Translations under genes and position numbers: made by a program
NCBI GenBank assembly: GCA_025465355.1
Contig: JAODNN010000106.1
Location: 17,783 to 81,782, forward strand
Direction of reading: 5' to 3'
Length of the DNA stretch: 64,000 bases
Origin: Blastococcus sp.
Lineage (GTDB): Bacteria > Actinomycetota > Actinomycetes > Mycobacteriales > Geodermatophilaceae
Part shown: piece by piece, positions 1 to 8,065 of the stretch
Position numbering within the stretch: position 1 is the stretch's first letter
Layout of the letters: each line of letters begins with the position of its first letter
The notes under the pieces: generated by a model
Told to the model about the DNA's origin: nothing
Seen by the model: only the letters and a program-made list of their open reading frames with translations
The model's database searches: none

Positions 1-386
1 CGCAGCCGGGAATCGCCCTCCACCCACAGCATCCGACCGCCGGCGTCGGTGACCGCGACGATCATCTGGTCGGCCTCGGCGTCCTCGACCAGCAGCCGGC
101 GGATGACCGGCATCACGGTGGCCAGCGGATGAGCCGCGCGGTAGGCGAGCAGGTCGGCGTCCATCAGGTCGACCGGGGGAAGGCTCCCGTCCGGGTCGAC
201 CCCGCTGCCCAGCGATCGCCGCCAGGAATCCCAGACCACGGAGCGGACCGAGGCGTCGACCGGCTGCTGGCTCCGGGTGACGAGGCGCTCGTGCGCAGCC
301 CGCAGCCGCCGGGTCAGCGCCGGGCTCGGCCCGCCCCCCGGAAGCGCCAGCCATGGGTTCACGACCCGCGGCACGGGGTGCTCCAC
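1..386 (-). CDS. Partial AcoR-type GAF/HTH transcriptional regulator (N-terminal part)
   Basis: Only the first 128 residues lie in the window; the gene runs off the left edge. The GTG at 386 is the only start in this frame after an upstream stop at 402-404. The translation has the segment W-x-S-W-R-R-S-L-x-x-G-V-D-P-D, then YRAAHPLATVMPVIRRLL and VAVTDAGGRMLWVEGD. These are typical of the N-terminus of actinobacterial regulators related to acetoin activator AcoR, with a GAF sensor domain and usually a C-terminal Fis-type HTH. The effector is unknown. Such regulators often sit near alcohol or aldehyde dehydrogenase genes, which fits the redox genes that follow, but a regulatory link is inference. 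Confidence 0.72.
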   Translation of the reverse strand, partial: MEHPVPRVVNPWLALPGGGPSPALTRRLRAAHERLVTRSQQPVDASVRSVVWDSWRRSLGSGVDPDGSLPPVDLMDADLLAYRAAHPLATVMPVIRRLLVEDAEADQMIVAVTDAGGRMLWVEGDSRL

Positions 387-511
387 GTCGAGTGCCTCAT
401 GTCACACCCATCGTGGCTGGTCGCGGCCGATTTCACCAGCGAACGGCTGCGGGGTTCGCCCGCGACCGCCGGGACTCCCCTCCTCCCGGCGTGAGTCGGC
501 CGGGCCGCCGG

Positions 512-1921
512 TCATTCCCTCCGTTGCGGCCGGGCCGGAAGGAGGGCGCGCGGTTGCCCGTGCCGGAGCGCACCCCACCACAGCCCGGCGCCGTAGCCGA
601 GATCCTCGAGGCGCCGCGCCAGCGTGAAACGGACCGGTCCCACTCTCCGCCGCTGCGGCCACCAGGCGAACGCGGCGTCCGCGACCGCCGCGCCGAGCAC
701 CCACCACCCGGCCCGCCGGAAGGCCAATGCGGCCGACAGTGCCACCGGCCAGGAGTGCCGGGTCACCGCGCGGCTCAGGGTGCGGCCGGCCGTGACGCTC
801 CCACGGACCACGAGCCCGGCGGCGAGCGGAACCGGCACGGGCTGGCCGGTGCGGGCCAGCCGGCGGGTGAGCCGTGCGGTGGTCCAGCCGAGGACGAGCA
901 CGGCCCCCACCCGGCCCCACCGTCCGCCGGCGACGGCCAGGCCCCAGGCCAGCGCCGACGCCGGCGAGAGCACCACGGGGGCGACGGCGCTCCCGTGCCG
1001 CGCGGCCAGCAGCGCTGCGCCGGTGCCGTAGAACGCCCGGCGGCGCAGCCATGCGCCGGTCGCCGTCCGGTGCTCGTGCGCGACGGCGCCGGCCGGCTCG
1101 TAGCGGACCCGCCAGCCCGCGGCGGACAGCCGCCAGACCAGGTCGACGTCCTCGGCCACCCGCATCGTCTCGTCGAACCCGCCGCCGAGCGCCGCCCGGC
1201 GGGCGAGCAGCGCAGCGCTGGGGACGTAGGAGACCGCTGACAGCGGGCGCACCGCGGCGGGGTACGGACCCATGTCCAGCGCGCCGGCCACCTCCTCGTA
1301 ATCGCTGAGCCAGCCGCGGGGTCCCCCCGAGAGCGCGACGATCCGGGGGGCGACCAGCGCCAGCCGCGGATCGGCGAGGTGGGGGAGCAGCGCCTCGAGC
1401 CAGCCCGGACGGGGCACGCAGTCGGAGTCGAGGAAGGCCACGGCGTCCGTCGTCACCACGCGCAATCCCGCGTTCCGCGCCGCGGCCGGACCTTGGGCTC
1501 TCTCGTGCCGCAGCACGGTCGCGCCGGCCGCCGTGGCGCGCTCGGCCACCGCCGCCGCATCCACCGAGCCGTCGTCCACGACGACGACCGGGACCTCCCT
1601 GGTCGCGGGGTCGGCACGGAGGGCGGTCAGCAGGCGGGCCAGCGCGGCGGGACGGTCCCGGACCGGAACGACGACGGTGACGTCGGGACCGGTGAGCGGT
1701 GTGAGGTCGGGGTGCGCCAGCCCGGCGTCCAGCAGCCGGGCGGCGAGGGTGGCCGTGGTGGCATCGCGGACGACGAGCCGGTCGGCGCGCAGAAGCTCGC
1801 GGGCGCGAGGCGACAGCCGGAGCAGCCGCAGCGGCGAGCCGCCCAGGAGCGTGCCGCCGTCGTCGCGGCGGCGGGCGCGGGGGTCCAGCCGCACAGCGAA
1901 GCCGTCCGGCAGGCGTTCCAT
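512..1921 (-). CDS. mftF: MftF, mycofactocin oligosaccharide glycosyltransferase
   Basis: A 469-residue GT2-family protein, the usual size of MftF, which adds glucose units to premycofactocin. After an N-terminal segment of about 80 residues the GT-A domain begins at VTVVVPVRDRP. Visible motifs are DDGS (116-119), the metal-binding DSD in FLDSDC (165-167) and the ED of AEDVDLVWR (257-258). The C-terminal third is hydrophobic and may be membrane-associated. The ATG at 1921 was preferred over an upstream extension whose composition is unlike protein and which overlaps mftE. It follows mftE by 38 nt on the same strand and is probably cotranscribed with it. The family call is strong because of the neighbouring mft genes. 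Confidence 0.93.
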   Translation of the reverse strand: MERLPDGFAVRLDPRARRRDDGGTLLGGSPLRLLRLSPRARELLRADRLVVRDATTATLAARLLDAGLAHPDLTPLTGPDVTVVVPVRDRPAALARLLTALRADPATREVPVVVVDDGSVDAAAVAERATAAGATVLRHERAQGPAAARNAGLRVVTTDAVAFLDSDCVPRPGWLEALLPHLADPRLALVAPRIVALSGGPRGWLSDYEEVAGALDMGPYPAAVRPLSAVSYVPSAALLARRAALGGGFDETMRVAEDVDLVWRLSAAGWRVRYEPAGAVAHEHRTATGAWLRRRAFYGTGAALLAARHGSAVAPVVLSPASALAWGLAVAGGRWGRVGAVLVLGWTTARLTRRLARTGQPVPVPLAAGLVVRGSVTAGRTLSRAVTRHSWPVALSAALAFRRAGWWVLGAAVADAAFAWWPQRRRVGPVRFTLARRLEDLGYGAGLWWGALRHGQPRALLPARPQRRE

Positions 1922-1959
1922 CGGCGGGGGCGGCACGGCGGGAACTCCGCGGCGGCCGC

Positions 1960-2655
1960 TCACCCGGCGAGGCGGCCGTCGTCGGTGACCCGCCACGCCG
2001 GAACGGCGGCGAGCAGTCGTTCGGTGAGCACTCCGAGCAGCGCGGCACCCTCCTCCGCCGCGGCCCCGGACGGGTCGCCGAGGACGCCGGTCGGGCTGAC
2101 GGCGCGGACGCCCTCGGCCCGCAGCCGGGGCAGCAGGGTGGCGATCGGCTCCGTCTCCCCGGGCACCGCCTGCTGACGCAGCACCCACTCTGGTTCCACG
2201 TGCAACATCAGTGACGTCTCGGTGCGGCCGGCGTGCGCGTCGCCGTCCGGGGTTCCGCAGGGGAACCAGGCGACGTCGCGGCCCTCGGAGCGCAGCAGCG
2301 TCCCGGCCGAGCGCAGGGCGTCGAGGTTGCCGCCGTGCCCGTTGACGATCAGCACGCGTCCTGCCCAGCGGCAGGCGGAGCGGCCGTACTCGACGAGCAG
2401 GCCGGTGAGCGCCTCGGTGCCGAGGGAGATCGTGCCGGGAAAGCCTTCGTGCTCGCCGCTGGCGCCGTAGTTGAGAGCGGGCGCCAGCAGGGCGCCGTCC
2501 AGGACGGGGGTAGCGGCCTCGGCGACCGCGCAGGCGACGGCGGTATCGGTACTCAGCGGGAGGTGGTGGCCGTGCTGCTCCACCGAGCCCAGCGGGACGA
2601 CGACCAGCGGAGATGCGGGGATGTCCGGCCAGACGGCACCCGCCAGCAACGACAC
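1960..2655 (-). CDS. mftE: MftE, creatininase-family peptidase of mycofactocin biosynthesis
   Basis: 231 residues of the creatininase fold. MftE cleaves the modified MftA peptide, releasing the C-terminal Val-Tyr-derived piece (AHDP). The metal-site motif PLGSVEQHGHHLPLSTD is at 21-37 (E26, H28, D37), followed by VNGHGGN (H107) and HAGRTETS (E146). The start is the GTG at 2655, which has no ribosome-binding site but a TAATCT box six bases upstream, suggesting a leaderless message. In mycobacteria mftD separates mftC and mftE; here the interval holds only a small opposite-strand ORF. Confidence 0.94.
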   Translation of the reverse strand: MSLLAGAVWPDIPASPLVVVPLGSVEQHGHHLPLSTDTAVACAVAEAATPVLDGALLAPALNYGASGEHEGFPGTISLGTEALTGLLVEYGRSACRWAGRVLIVNGHGGNLDALRSAGTLLRSEGRDVAWFPCGTPDGDAHAGRTETSLMLHVEPEWVLRQQAVPGETEPIATLLPRLRAEGVRAVSPTGVLGDPSGAAAEEGAALLGVLTERLLAAVPAWRVTDDGRLAG

Positions 2656-2661
2656 CGCCGC

Positions 2662-2667
2662 AGATTA
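2662..2667 (-). promoter_or_regulatory. -10 box of a leaderless promoter for mftE
   Basis: On the minus strand TAATCT lies exactly six bases before the mftE GTG, with no Shine-Dalgarno sequence between. This matches the actinobacterial leaderless arrangement seen at several other genes here. It implies that mftEF is a separate transcription unit from mftABC. No convincing -35 box is visible. Confidence 0.5.
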
Positions 2668-2781
2668 GCCAGCCCGCAACCCGGCGTGCTGCGGCGGAAC
2701 TCGCACAGGGAGTGCATAGCCGGGGCTGGGCTGATGGTCAGCGGGCCGGCCGACGGTGAGAACAGCACTAGGAGGTGCCTC

Positions 2782-2895
2782 ATGACCGTCGTCCTCGCGT
2801 TCGCGCTTGCGTTCTTCTGCGTTCTGCTCACCGTCGCGGACCTGCTGGCCTCCGACGCCGAACGGCGCATCGGGTTGGTCGCGCCGCCCGCCTGA
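2782..2895 (+). CDS. Small single-pass membrane protein (37 aa) inside the mycofactocin locus
   Basis: A short reading frame between mftC and mftE on the opposite strand. It has a strong ribosome-binding site (AGGAGGTG) a few bases before the ATG and ends in TGA ten bases before the mftC stop. The product is one hydrophobic helix (VVLAFALAFFCVLLTVADLL, about residues 3-22) followed by a short charged tail (SDAERR). I do not recognise a family. The ribosome-binding site and the clean helix argue for a real gene rather than chance. It occupies the place where mftD is found in mycobacteria. A membrane role alongside the mycofactocin system is possible but unproven. Confidence 0.55.
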   Translation: MTVVLAFALAFFCVLLTVADLLASDAERRIGLVAPPA

Positions 2896-2904
2896 CGCGC
2901 GACC

Positions 2905-4119
2905 TCAGCCGAGGTCGGCGCCGGCCAGGGGGGACTCGTCGCACGGCTTGGCCGGAATGCTCGGCATGCCGAGCAGGGTGGGCTGGCCGCGGACCGGGCC
3001 GGTGTGCGAGTGGTCGAGATGGCTGCGCGGCGGGGCGGCCTCGAGATCGCGGGCGGCCAGCGCCGTCTCCCCGTAGCCCTGCACGCACTCCGGATCCGGG
3101 CCGTCGAGCGGCAGCCCGGTGAAGAACTTCGCGGCCATGCAGCCGCCGCGGCAGGCGTCGAAGTGCGCGCACTTCGTGCAGGCGCCGCCGGTCTGCGGGC
3201 TGCGCAGGTCGGCGAACAACTCGCTGGACTGCCACACCCGCCGAAAACCGCCGGGCGAGCGCACGTTGCCGGCCAGGAAGTTCTCGTGGATCGCGAACGG
3301 GCAGGCGTAGACGTCGCCGACCGGATCGATCAGGCAGACCACGCGACCGGCGCCGCAGAGATTGAGCCCCGGCAGCGCCTCGCCGAACGCCGAGAGGTGG
3401 AAGAACGAGTCGCCGGTCAGCACGCCTTCGCCGTGGGCGAGCAGCCACTGGTACAGCTCCCGCTGCTGCTGCTGCGTCGGGTGCAGCTGGTCCCAGACGT
3501 CCGCGCCACGGCCGGACGGGCGCAGCCGGGTGATCCGCAGCTGTGCGCCGTAGCGGTCGGTGAGCTCCTTGAACGCATCGAGCTGGCCGGCGTTCTCCCG
3601 GGTGACGACGACGGAGACCTTGAAGTCCTTCATCCCGGCCTCGGCCAGGTTCTCCAATGCGCGGATGGCCGTGGCGAAGGAGCCGGTGCCGCGGACGGCG
3701 TCGTTGACCTCGGCCGTCGCGCCGTCCAGGGAGATCTGGACGTCGACGTAGTCGGTGCGGGCCAGCTGGGCCGCGCGCGCCTTGTCCAGCTTCACGCCGT
3801 TGGTGGAGAACTTGACGCCGACGTCGTGGCCGATCGCGTAGTCGAGGAGGTGCCAGAAGTCCGGCCGGACCGTGGGCTCGCCACCGCCGACGTTGACGTA
3901 GAAGACCTGCATGCGCTGCAACTCGTCGATGACCGCCTCGGCCTCGGCGGTGGAGAGCTCACGCGGGTCGCGCCGTCCGGAGGAGGACAGGCAGTGCACG
4001 CACGCCAGGTTGCAGGCGTAGGTGAGCTCCCAGGTCAGGCAGATCGGGGCGTCCAGGCCGTACTCGAACTGGTCGATCAGCCGCCCGCCGATGGGGCGCT
4101 CGGGGAGGACTGCGGTCAT
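2905..4119 (-). CDS. mftC: MftC, radical SAM/SPASM mycofactocin maturase
   Basis: 404 residues. MftC uses S-adenosylmethionine to decarboxylate the C-terminal Tyr of MftA and to form the Val-Tyr crosslink. The radical SAM motif CNLACVHC is at 36-43 (C36, C40, C43), followed by the GGGEPT SAM-binding motif. The SPASM region has the auxiliary-cluster cysteines in NLCGAG, YACPF and GACTKCAHFDACRGGC. The ATG overlaps the mftB stop by four bases, so translation is probably coupled. The tail after about residue 360 is Pro/His-rich and longer than the core requires. Confidence 0.95.
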   Translation of the reverse strand: MTAVLPERPIGGRLIDQFEYGLDAPICLTWELTYACNLACVHCLSSSGRRDPRELSTAEAEAVIDELQRMQVFYVNVGGGEPTVRPDFWHLLDYAIGHDVGVKFSTNGVKLDKARAAQLARTDYVDVQISLDGATAEVNDAVRGTGSFATAIRALENLAEAGMKDFKVSVVVTRENAGQLDAFKELTDRYGAQLRITRLRPSGRGADVWDQLHPTQQQQRELYQWLLAHGEGVLTGDSFFHLSAFGEALPGLNLCGAGRVVCLIDPVGDVYACPFAIHENFLAGNVRSPGGFRRVWQSSELFADLRSPQTGGACTKCAHFDACRGGCMAAKFFTGLPLDGPDPECVQGYGETALAARDLEAAPPRSHLDHSHTGPVRGQPTLLGMPSIPAKPCDESPLAGADLG

Positions 4120-4409
4120 TCGGGGGCCTCCGGACGGCGTTCGATCATCTGGGAACGGGCGAGATCGGCCAGCGCCCTGACGTACGTGCGGTGCTGCCCC
4201 TCGGGCACGCCGCAGGCGGCGATCGCGGCCAGGGCGGTGGGATGCTCGGCGAGCGTCTCGACGACAGCGACCAGTTGCTTCGACTTCAGGAACGACAGCT
4301 TGCGGTTGCCGAAGTGGTAGACCAGCGCGCCGAACGGCTCGGGGCGCAGGGCGACCGAGCGGGCCCGCCGCCAGGGCAGGGTGGCGTCGAAGTCCGCCGT
4401 CGTCGTCAC
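4116..4409 (-). CDS. mftB: MftB, mycofactocin precursor-binding chaperone (RRE protein)
   Basis: 97 residues with the PqqD-like RiPP-recognition fold expected of MftB, which binds MftA and presents it to MftC. Characteristic segments are PFGALVYHFGNRKLSFLKSK and the C-terminal helix ending RSQMIERR. The start chosen is the GTG at 4409 (VTTTADFDATLPW), 26 bases downstream of the mftA stop. It has no clear ribosome-binding site, so coupling to mftA is likely. The stop overlaps the mftC start by four bases. Confidence 0.92.
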   Translation of the reverse strand: MTTTADFDATLPWRRARSVALRPEPFGALVYHFGNRKLSFLKSKQLVAVVETLAEHPTALAAIAACGVPEGQHRTYVRALADLARSQMIERRPEAPE

Positions 4410-4435
4410 CGGTCCGGCAGGTTCGGGTCGACGGC

Positions 4436-4555
4436 TCAGTAGACGCCGCACATGCCGTCGATCGAGACCTCTTCGACCAGCGACTCCTCGACGAGGGGCT
4501 CCTCGGCGGCGGCCACCTCGAGCACGGGGGCGTCGGTCTGGGGCGTCTCGGGCAT
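4436..4555 (-). CDS. mftA: MftA, mycofactocin precursor peptide
   Basis: A 39-residue acidic peptide ending in IDGMCGVY, the hallmark of MftA. The final Val-Tyr becomes the redox cofactor core after MftC and MftE act. The ATG is preceded by a good ribosome-binding site (GGAGGT). The leader is rich in Glu and Val (EEPLVEESLVEEVS), the part that MftB recognises in this family. It heads the mftA-mftB-mftC unit and diverges from mftR. Confidence 0.97.
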   Translation of the reverse strand: MPETPQTDAPVLEVAAAEEPLVEESLVEEVSIDGMCGVY

Positions 4556-4599
4556 GCGGACCTCCGGGGGCAACACTGCGCGCGGCTGGGATGCCGCGG

Positions 4600-4628
4600 A
4601 CGTTAGTGACACCGAGTGCCAGTGGCAA
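4600..4628 (-). promoter_or_regulatory. Promoter of mftA
   Basis: Reading the minus strand, TTGCCA (4623-4628) and TAACGT (4600-4605) are separated by exactly 17 bases, a good housekeeping-type -35/-10 pair. The start of mftA lies about 45 bases downstream of the -10 box. The perfect palindrome at 4617-4627 overlaps the -35 box, as expected for a repressor site. Confidence 0.6.
4617..4627. promoter_or_regulatory. Candidate MftR operator palindrome
   Basis: TGCCAGTGGCA is a perfect 5-1-5 inverted repeat between divergent mftA and mftR, overlapping the predicted mftA -35 element. TetR-type regulators bind such palindromes next to their own genes. That MftR binds here is inference. Confidence 0.4.
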
Positions 4629-4686
4629 TACGGGCCCTCGGCGCGTCGCCGGGCGGGGCTGCCGTTCCTCCGCGTGGCGGCGCAAG

Positions 4687-5286
4687 ATGTCGGCCGTGAC
4701 CGAGGCCGCCTCCGATCCGCGCGCAGACACCCGCGCCCGCGTCGAGCACGCCGCCCTCGACCTGTTCACCGTCAAGAGCTTCGAGCAGGTGATCATCGAC
4801 GACGTCGCGGCGGCGGCCGGGATCAGCCGGCGGACGTTCTTCCGCTGTTTCGCCACCAAGGCCGACGCCGTCTGGGGTGACTTCGCGGCCCACGTGACCC
4901 GGCTCGAGCGTCTGCTGGCGGCCACCGACCCGGCCCAGCCGGTGCTGGCCTCGGTCTGCGCGGCATACGTCGAGGTCAACGACTACTCCGAGGCCGAGCT
5001 GCCGCTGTTGCAGCAGCGGATGCGGCTGATCCTCACCGAGCCGGCGCTGCTGGCCCACTCGCAGCTGCGCTACGCCGACGTCGACCGGGTCGTGGCCGAG
5101 CACGTGGCCCGGCGGACCGGCACCGCCCCCGGCGACCTCGTGCCGCGGCTGGTTGCGGTCAGCAGCCGGGCGGCGGCGACGACGGCCTTCGAGCTCTGGC
5201 TCGCCGACGAGCGGACCCCGCTCGGTCAGCGGCTCCGGGAGGCGTTCGCCCAGCTCACCGCCGGATTCCCGGCCCTCGCTCGCTGA
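4687..5286 (+). CDS. mftR: MftR, TetR-family mycofactocin regulator
   Basis: 199 residues. The N-terminal TetR HTH covers about residues 15-60 and includes IIDDVAAAAGISRRTFFRCFATKADAV. The rest is a helical ligand-binding domain. It diverges from mftA, the usual position of MftR, a repressor that responds to acyl-CoA in mycobacteria. The ATG at 4687 (MSAVTEAASD) is used; a GTG three codons later is an alternative. No strong ribosome-binding site precedes it. Confidence 0.88.
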   Translation: MSAVTEAASDPRADTRARVEHAALDLFTVKSFEQVIIDDVAAAAGISRRTFFRCFATKADAVWGDFAAHVTRLERLLAATDPAQPVLASVCAAYVEVNDYSEAELPLLQQRMRLILTEPALLAHSQLRYADVDRVVAEHVARRTGTAPGDLVPRLVAVSSRAAATTAFELWLADERTPLGQRLREAFAQLTAGFPALAR

Positions 5287-5296
5287 TCCTGAGCGG

Positions 5297-6757
5297 TCAG
5301 CGCCGGGCGGACCGCACGATCCGGTCCGGCCGGACGACGACGGCCGACGCGTGGCCGTGCCGCAGCCACCGCGCCAGAGTTCCGCCCGGGTCCTCGATCG
5401 ACGTCTCCGCCCCGTCGGCGCCACGGACCACGAACCCCGCACCGGCCACCCGTAGTTCAGCGCTCCCCTCGCCCAGCACGTCGTCCAGCCGGAGACGCCG
5501 TCCGTCGGCCAGCACCTGCGGCTGCGGGACGAGCGTCCCGGCCAGGCGCCGGCCGGCCCGTCCACCCCGCTCCACCAGCGGGCCGGAGCGCAGCGGCGGC
5601 GTCCGGCTCCGGGTCGCGAGAGCCGCGACCGCCGGGATCCGCCGGGCGGCGGCCAGCACACCCCGGCGGACGACGGCGCCGCCTCGCCCGCCTCCGGTCA
5701 TCAGCCGGCCCAGCAACCGCGCCACCCTGATGAGCGCGCGGGCGTGCGGCTCACGCTCGGCCTGGTAGCTGTCCAGCAGCCCGTCGTCGGCGTCCCCGGC
5801 CAGGACGGCGGCCAGCTTCCACGCCAGCTGGTGCACGTCCCGCAGCCCGAGGCCGAGCCCCTGACCGACGAAGGGCGGTGTCAGGTGCGCGGCATCGCCG
5901 GCGAGGAAGACCCGCCCCACGCGCCAGGAACCGGCCACGGCGGCGCGGAACGTGTACTCCGCGGCCCGCACGATCGTCAGTCCGGCCACGTCGACCGGCG
6001 CCAGCAGGGCAGCCAGCCGCTCGGGCGCGACCAGCTGGTCGACCGTCTCCCCCGCCGCGAGACGGAACTCCCAGCGGTACCGGTCGCCGGTGATCTGCAG
6101 GAAGGTGGCGGCGCGGCGTGGATCGCACACCTGGTGCACCCCGCCCCACATGGGCAGCGGCGCCGCCGACCGCACGTCGAGGACCAGCCACCGGTCGGGC
6201 GGGCCCAGCTCGCGCAATGAGGTTCCGATCAGCTCGCGCACCGTGCTGTTCGCGCCGTCGCATCCCAGCACGGCGCGCGCGCGGACGGACCGCTCCGTCC
6301 CGAGGCCCCGGTCGAGGACGGTGAGCGTGACGCCGTCGCCGTCGCCGTCCTGGGCCAGGTCGCGCACCTCGGTGCCGCGGACGACGGTCACGCCCGGCGT
6401 GCCCTGTACCGCTTCGGCCAGCACGCCCTCGAGGTCCGGCTGGTGCAGCAGCGCGCCCTCGGGCCAGCCGTTCGCCCCCACCCCCGGGCGCCGCCCGAAG
6501 TCGGCCAGCACCCCGTGCGCTCCGTCGAGCAGCCGGAGGCCGGCCATCGGGCGGCTGATCGCCTCGACCTGGTCCGCCACGCCGGCGGCCTGGAGCACGC
6601 GGAACACCTCGTCGTCCAGGTGCACCGCACGGGGCAGGGCATAAGCGCCGCGGTGCCGCTCGAGGACGAGCACCTCGAGACCGCGGCGAGCGAGCAGGAG
6701 CGCCGCCGTCAGCCCCACCGGCCCGGCGCCGACCACGACGACCGGGGCGCCTGACAT
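5297..6757 (-). CDS. FAD-dependent aromatic monooxygenase (MhpA/PheA-TfdB-like)
   Basis: 486 residues of the class A flavoprotein hydroxylase family. The N-terminus has the dinucleotide-binding GAGPVG (10-15) and a Glu at the end of the second strand (LVLERH). The FAD-ribose motif GDAAHLTPPFVGQGLGLGLRD is in the middle, and a degenerate C-terminal region follows. Relatives such as 3-(3-hydroxyphenyl)propionate hydroxylase hydroxylate aromatic rings with NAD(P)H and O2; the substrate here cannot be told. It converges on mftR with a ten-base gap and diverges from the alcohol dehydrogenase, so it lies within the mycofactocin neighbourhood without being a known part of the pathway. Confidence 0.85.
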   Translation of the reverse strand: MSGAPVVVVGAGPVGLTAALLLARRGLEVLVLERHRGAYALPRAVHLDDEVFRVLQAAGVADQVEAISRPMAGLRLLDGAHGVLADFGRRPGVGANGWPEGALLHQPDLEGVLAEAVQGTPGVTVVRGTEVRDLAQDGDGDGVTLTVLDRGLGTERSVRARAVLGCDGANSTVRELIGTSLRELGPPDRWLVLDVRSAAPLPMWGGVHQVCDPRRAATFLQITGDRYRWEFRLAAGETVDQLVAPERLAALLAPVDVAGLTIVRAAEYTFRAAVAGSWRVGRVFLAGDAAHLTPPFVGQGLGLGLRDVHQLAWKLAAVLAGDADDGLLDSYQAEREPHARALIRVARLLGRLMTGGGRGGAVVRRGVLAAARRIPAVAALATRSRTPPLRSGPLVERGGRAGRRLAGTLVPQPQVLADGRRLRLDDVLGEGSAELRVAGAGFVVRGADGAETSIEDPGGTLARWLRHGHASAVVVRPDRIVRSARR

Positions 6758-6820
6758 GGCGCCAGTCTCGCCCAGCGCTGCAGGAACGTTGCACTCCCTC
6801 GGTGTAATGGGCGGTCAGCC

Positions 6821-6849
6821 TTGACGGGTCCCCAGCCGCTACCCAAGGT
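6821..6849 (+). promoter_or_regulatory. Putative promoter of the NDMA-dependent alcohol dehydrogenase
   Basis: TTGACG (6821-6826) and CAAGGT (6844-6849) are 17 bases apart, upstream of the GTG at 6926. The -35 box is good; the -10 box keeps only the key A and final T. The leader would be about 70 bases long. Confidence 0.35.
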
Positions 6850-6925
6850 GAGACCTGGAGCACACCGCCGGACGGACGTGCCCGCAATCCCCGCCGGCAT
6901 CGGCGGGCCACCAGGAGGAATCTCT

Positions 6926-8053
6926 GTGAACACCAAGGGCGCGATTCTGTGGGGCGTGGGCGAGCAGTGGTCGGTCGAGGAGATCGAGGTCGGCGACCCG
7001 CAGCAGGGTGAGGTCACGGTCGAGCTGGCCGCCTCGGGCCTGTGCCACTCCGACGAGCACCTGGTCACCGGCGGCACACCGGTCGGGTTCCCGGCCCTCG
7101 GTGGGCACGAGGGTTCGGGTGTCGTCACCAAGGTCGGCCCCGGCGTCGCGGGGCTGCAGGAGGGCGACCACGTCGTCACCGCCTTCATCCCGGCCTGCGG
7201 CCAGTGCCCGCCGTGCGCCAAGGGGATGCAGAACCTCTGCGACCTGGGCGCCCACCTGCTGGGTGGCGTCGCGATCTCCGACGGCACCCACCGCGTCACC
7301 GCGAAGGGACAAGGCGTGTCGCCGATGTGCCTGCTCGGCACGTTCTCGCCCTACATCACGGTGCATCAGGCCTCGGTCGTGAAGATCGAGCCGAGCGTGC
7401 CGCTGGCGGTTGCGGCCCTGGTGGGCTGTGGGGTGACCACCGGCTGGGGGTCGGCGGTCAAGGTGGCCTCGGTCCGGCCGGGGGAGACGGTGGTGGTCAT
7501 GGGCGTCGGCGGCGTCGGCATGAACGCGGTCCAGGGGGCGGTCGCGGCCGGCGCCCGTCACGTCGTCGTCGTCGAGCCGGTCCCACACAAGCGCGACTGG
7601 GCCAAGACCTACGGAGCGACGCATTCCTTCGCCACCGCGGAGGAGGCGATGGGCGCCGTCAACGAGCTGACCTGGGGCCGGATGGCGGACAAGACGATCA
7701 TCACGGTCGGCGACATCCAGGGCGAGGACATCCAGGTCGCGCTGAGCCTCACCGGCAAGGGCGGCCGGGTCGTGGTGACCGGGATGGGCAACTACGCCAA
7801 CCTCGACGTCACGCTCAGCCTGTTCGAGCTGACCCTGCTGCAGAAGGATCTGCAGGGCGCCATCTTCGGCGGGCTGAGCCCCCGCGCCGCCATTCCGGAG
7901 CTGCTGGCGCTCTACCAGGCCGGCCAGCTCAAGCTCGACGAGCTGGTGACCACGAAGTACGCCCTCGAGGACATCAATCAGGGCTACCAGGACATGCGCG
8001 ACGGCAAGAACATCCGCGGGATGATCGTCTACACCGACGCCGACCGGCGCTGA
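6926..8053 (+). CDS. NDMA-dependent alcohol dehydrogenase, mycofactocin-associated
   Basis: 375 residues of the zinc-dependent alcohol dehydrogenase superfamily. Catalytic-zinc ligands are C40 and the H61-E62 pair (GLCHSDEHL, GGHEG). Structural-zinc cysteines lie in PACGQCPPCAKGMQNLC, and the cofactor motif is GVGGVG. The sequence from NTKGAILWG to the end closely follows the family whose tightly bound NADH is reoxidised by an external carrier: N,N-dimethyl-nitrosoaniline in the test tube, mycofactocin in the cell. The start is the GTG at 6926, preceded by AGGAGGAA. Nearness to the mft genes supports the assignment. Confidence 0.93.
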   Translation: MNTKGAILWGVGEQWSVEEIEVGDPQQGEVTVELAASGLCHSDEHLVTGGTPVGFPALGGHEGSGVVTKVGPGVAGLQEGDHVVTAFIPACGQCPPCAKGMQNLCDLGAHLLGGVAISDGTHRVTAKGQGVSPMCLLGTFSPYITVHQASVVKIEPSVPLAVAALVGCGVTTGWGSAVKVASVRPGETVVVMGVGGVGMNAVQGAVAAGARHVVVVEPVPHKRDWAKTYGATHSFATAEEAMGAVNELTWGRMADKTIITVGDIQGEDIQVALSLTGKGGRVVVTGMGNYANLDVTLSLFELTLLQKDLQGAIFGGLSPRAAIPELLALYQAGQLKLDELVTTKYALEDINQGYQDMRDGKNIRGMIVYTDADRR

Positions 8054-8065
8054 CACCCTGCTCCC

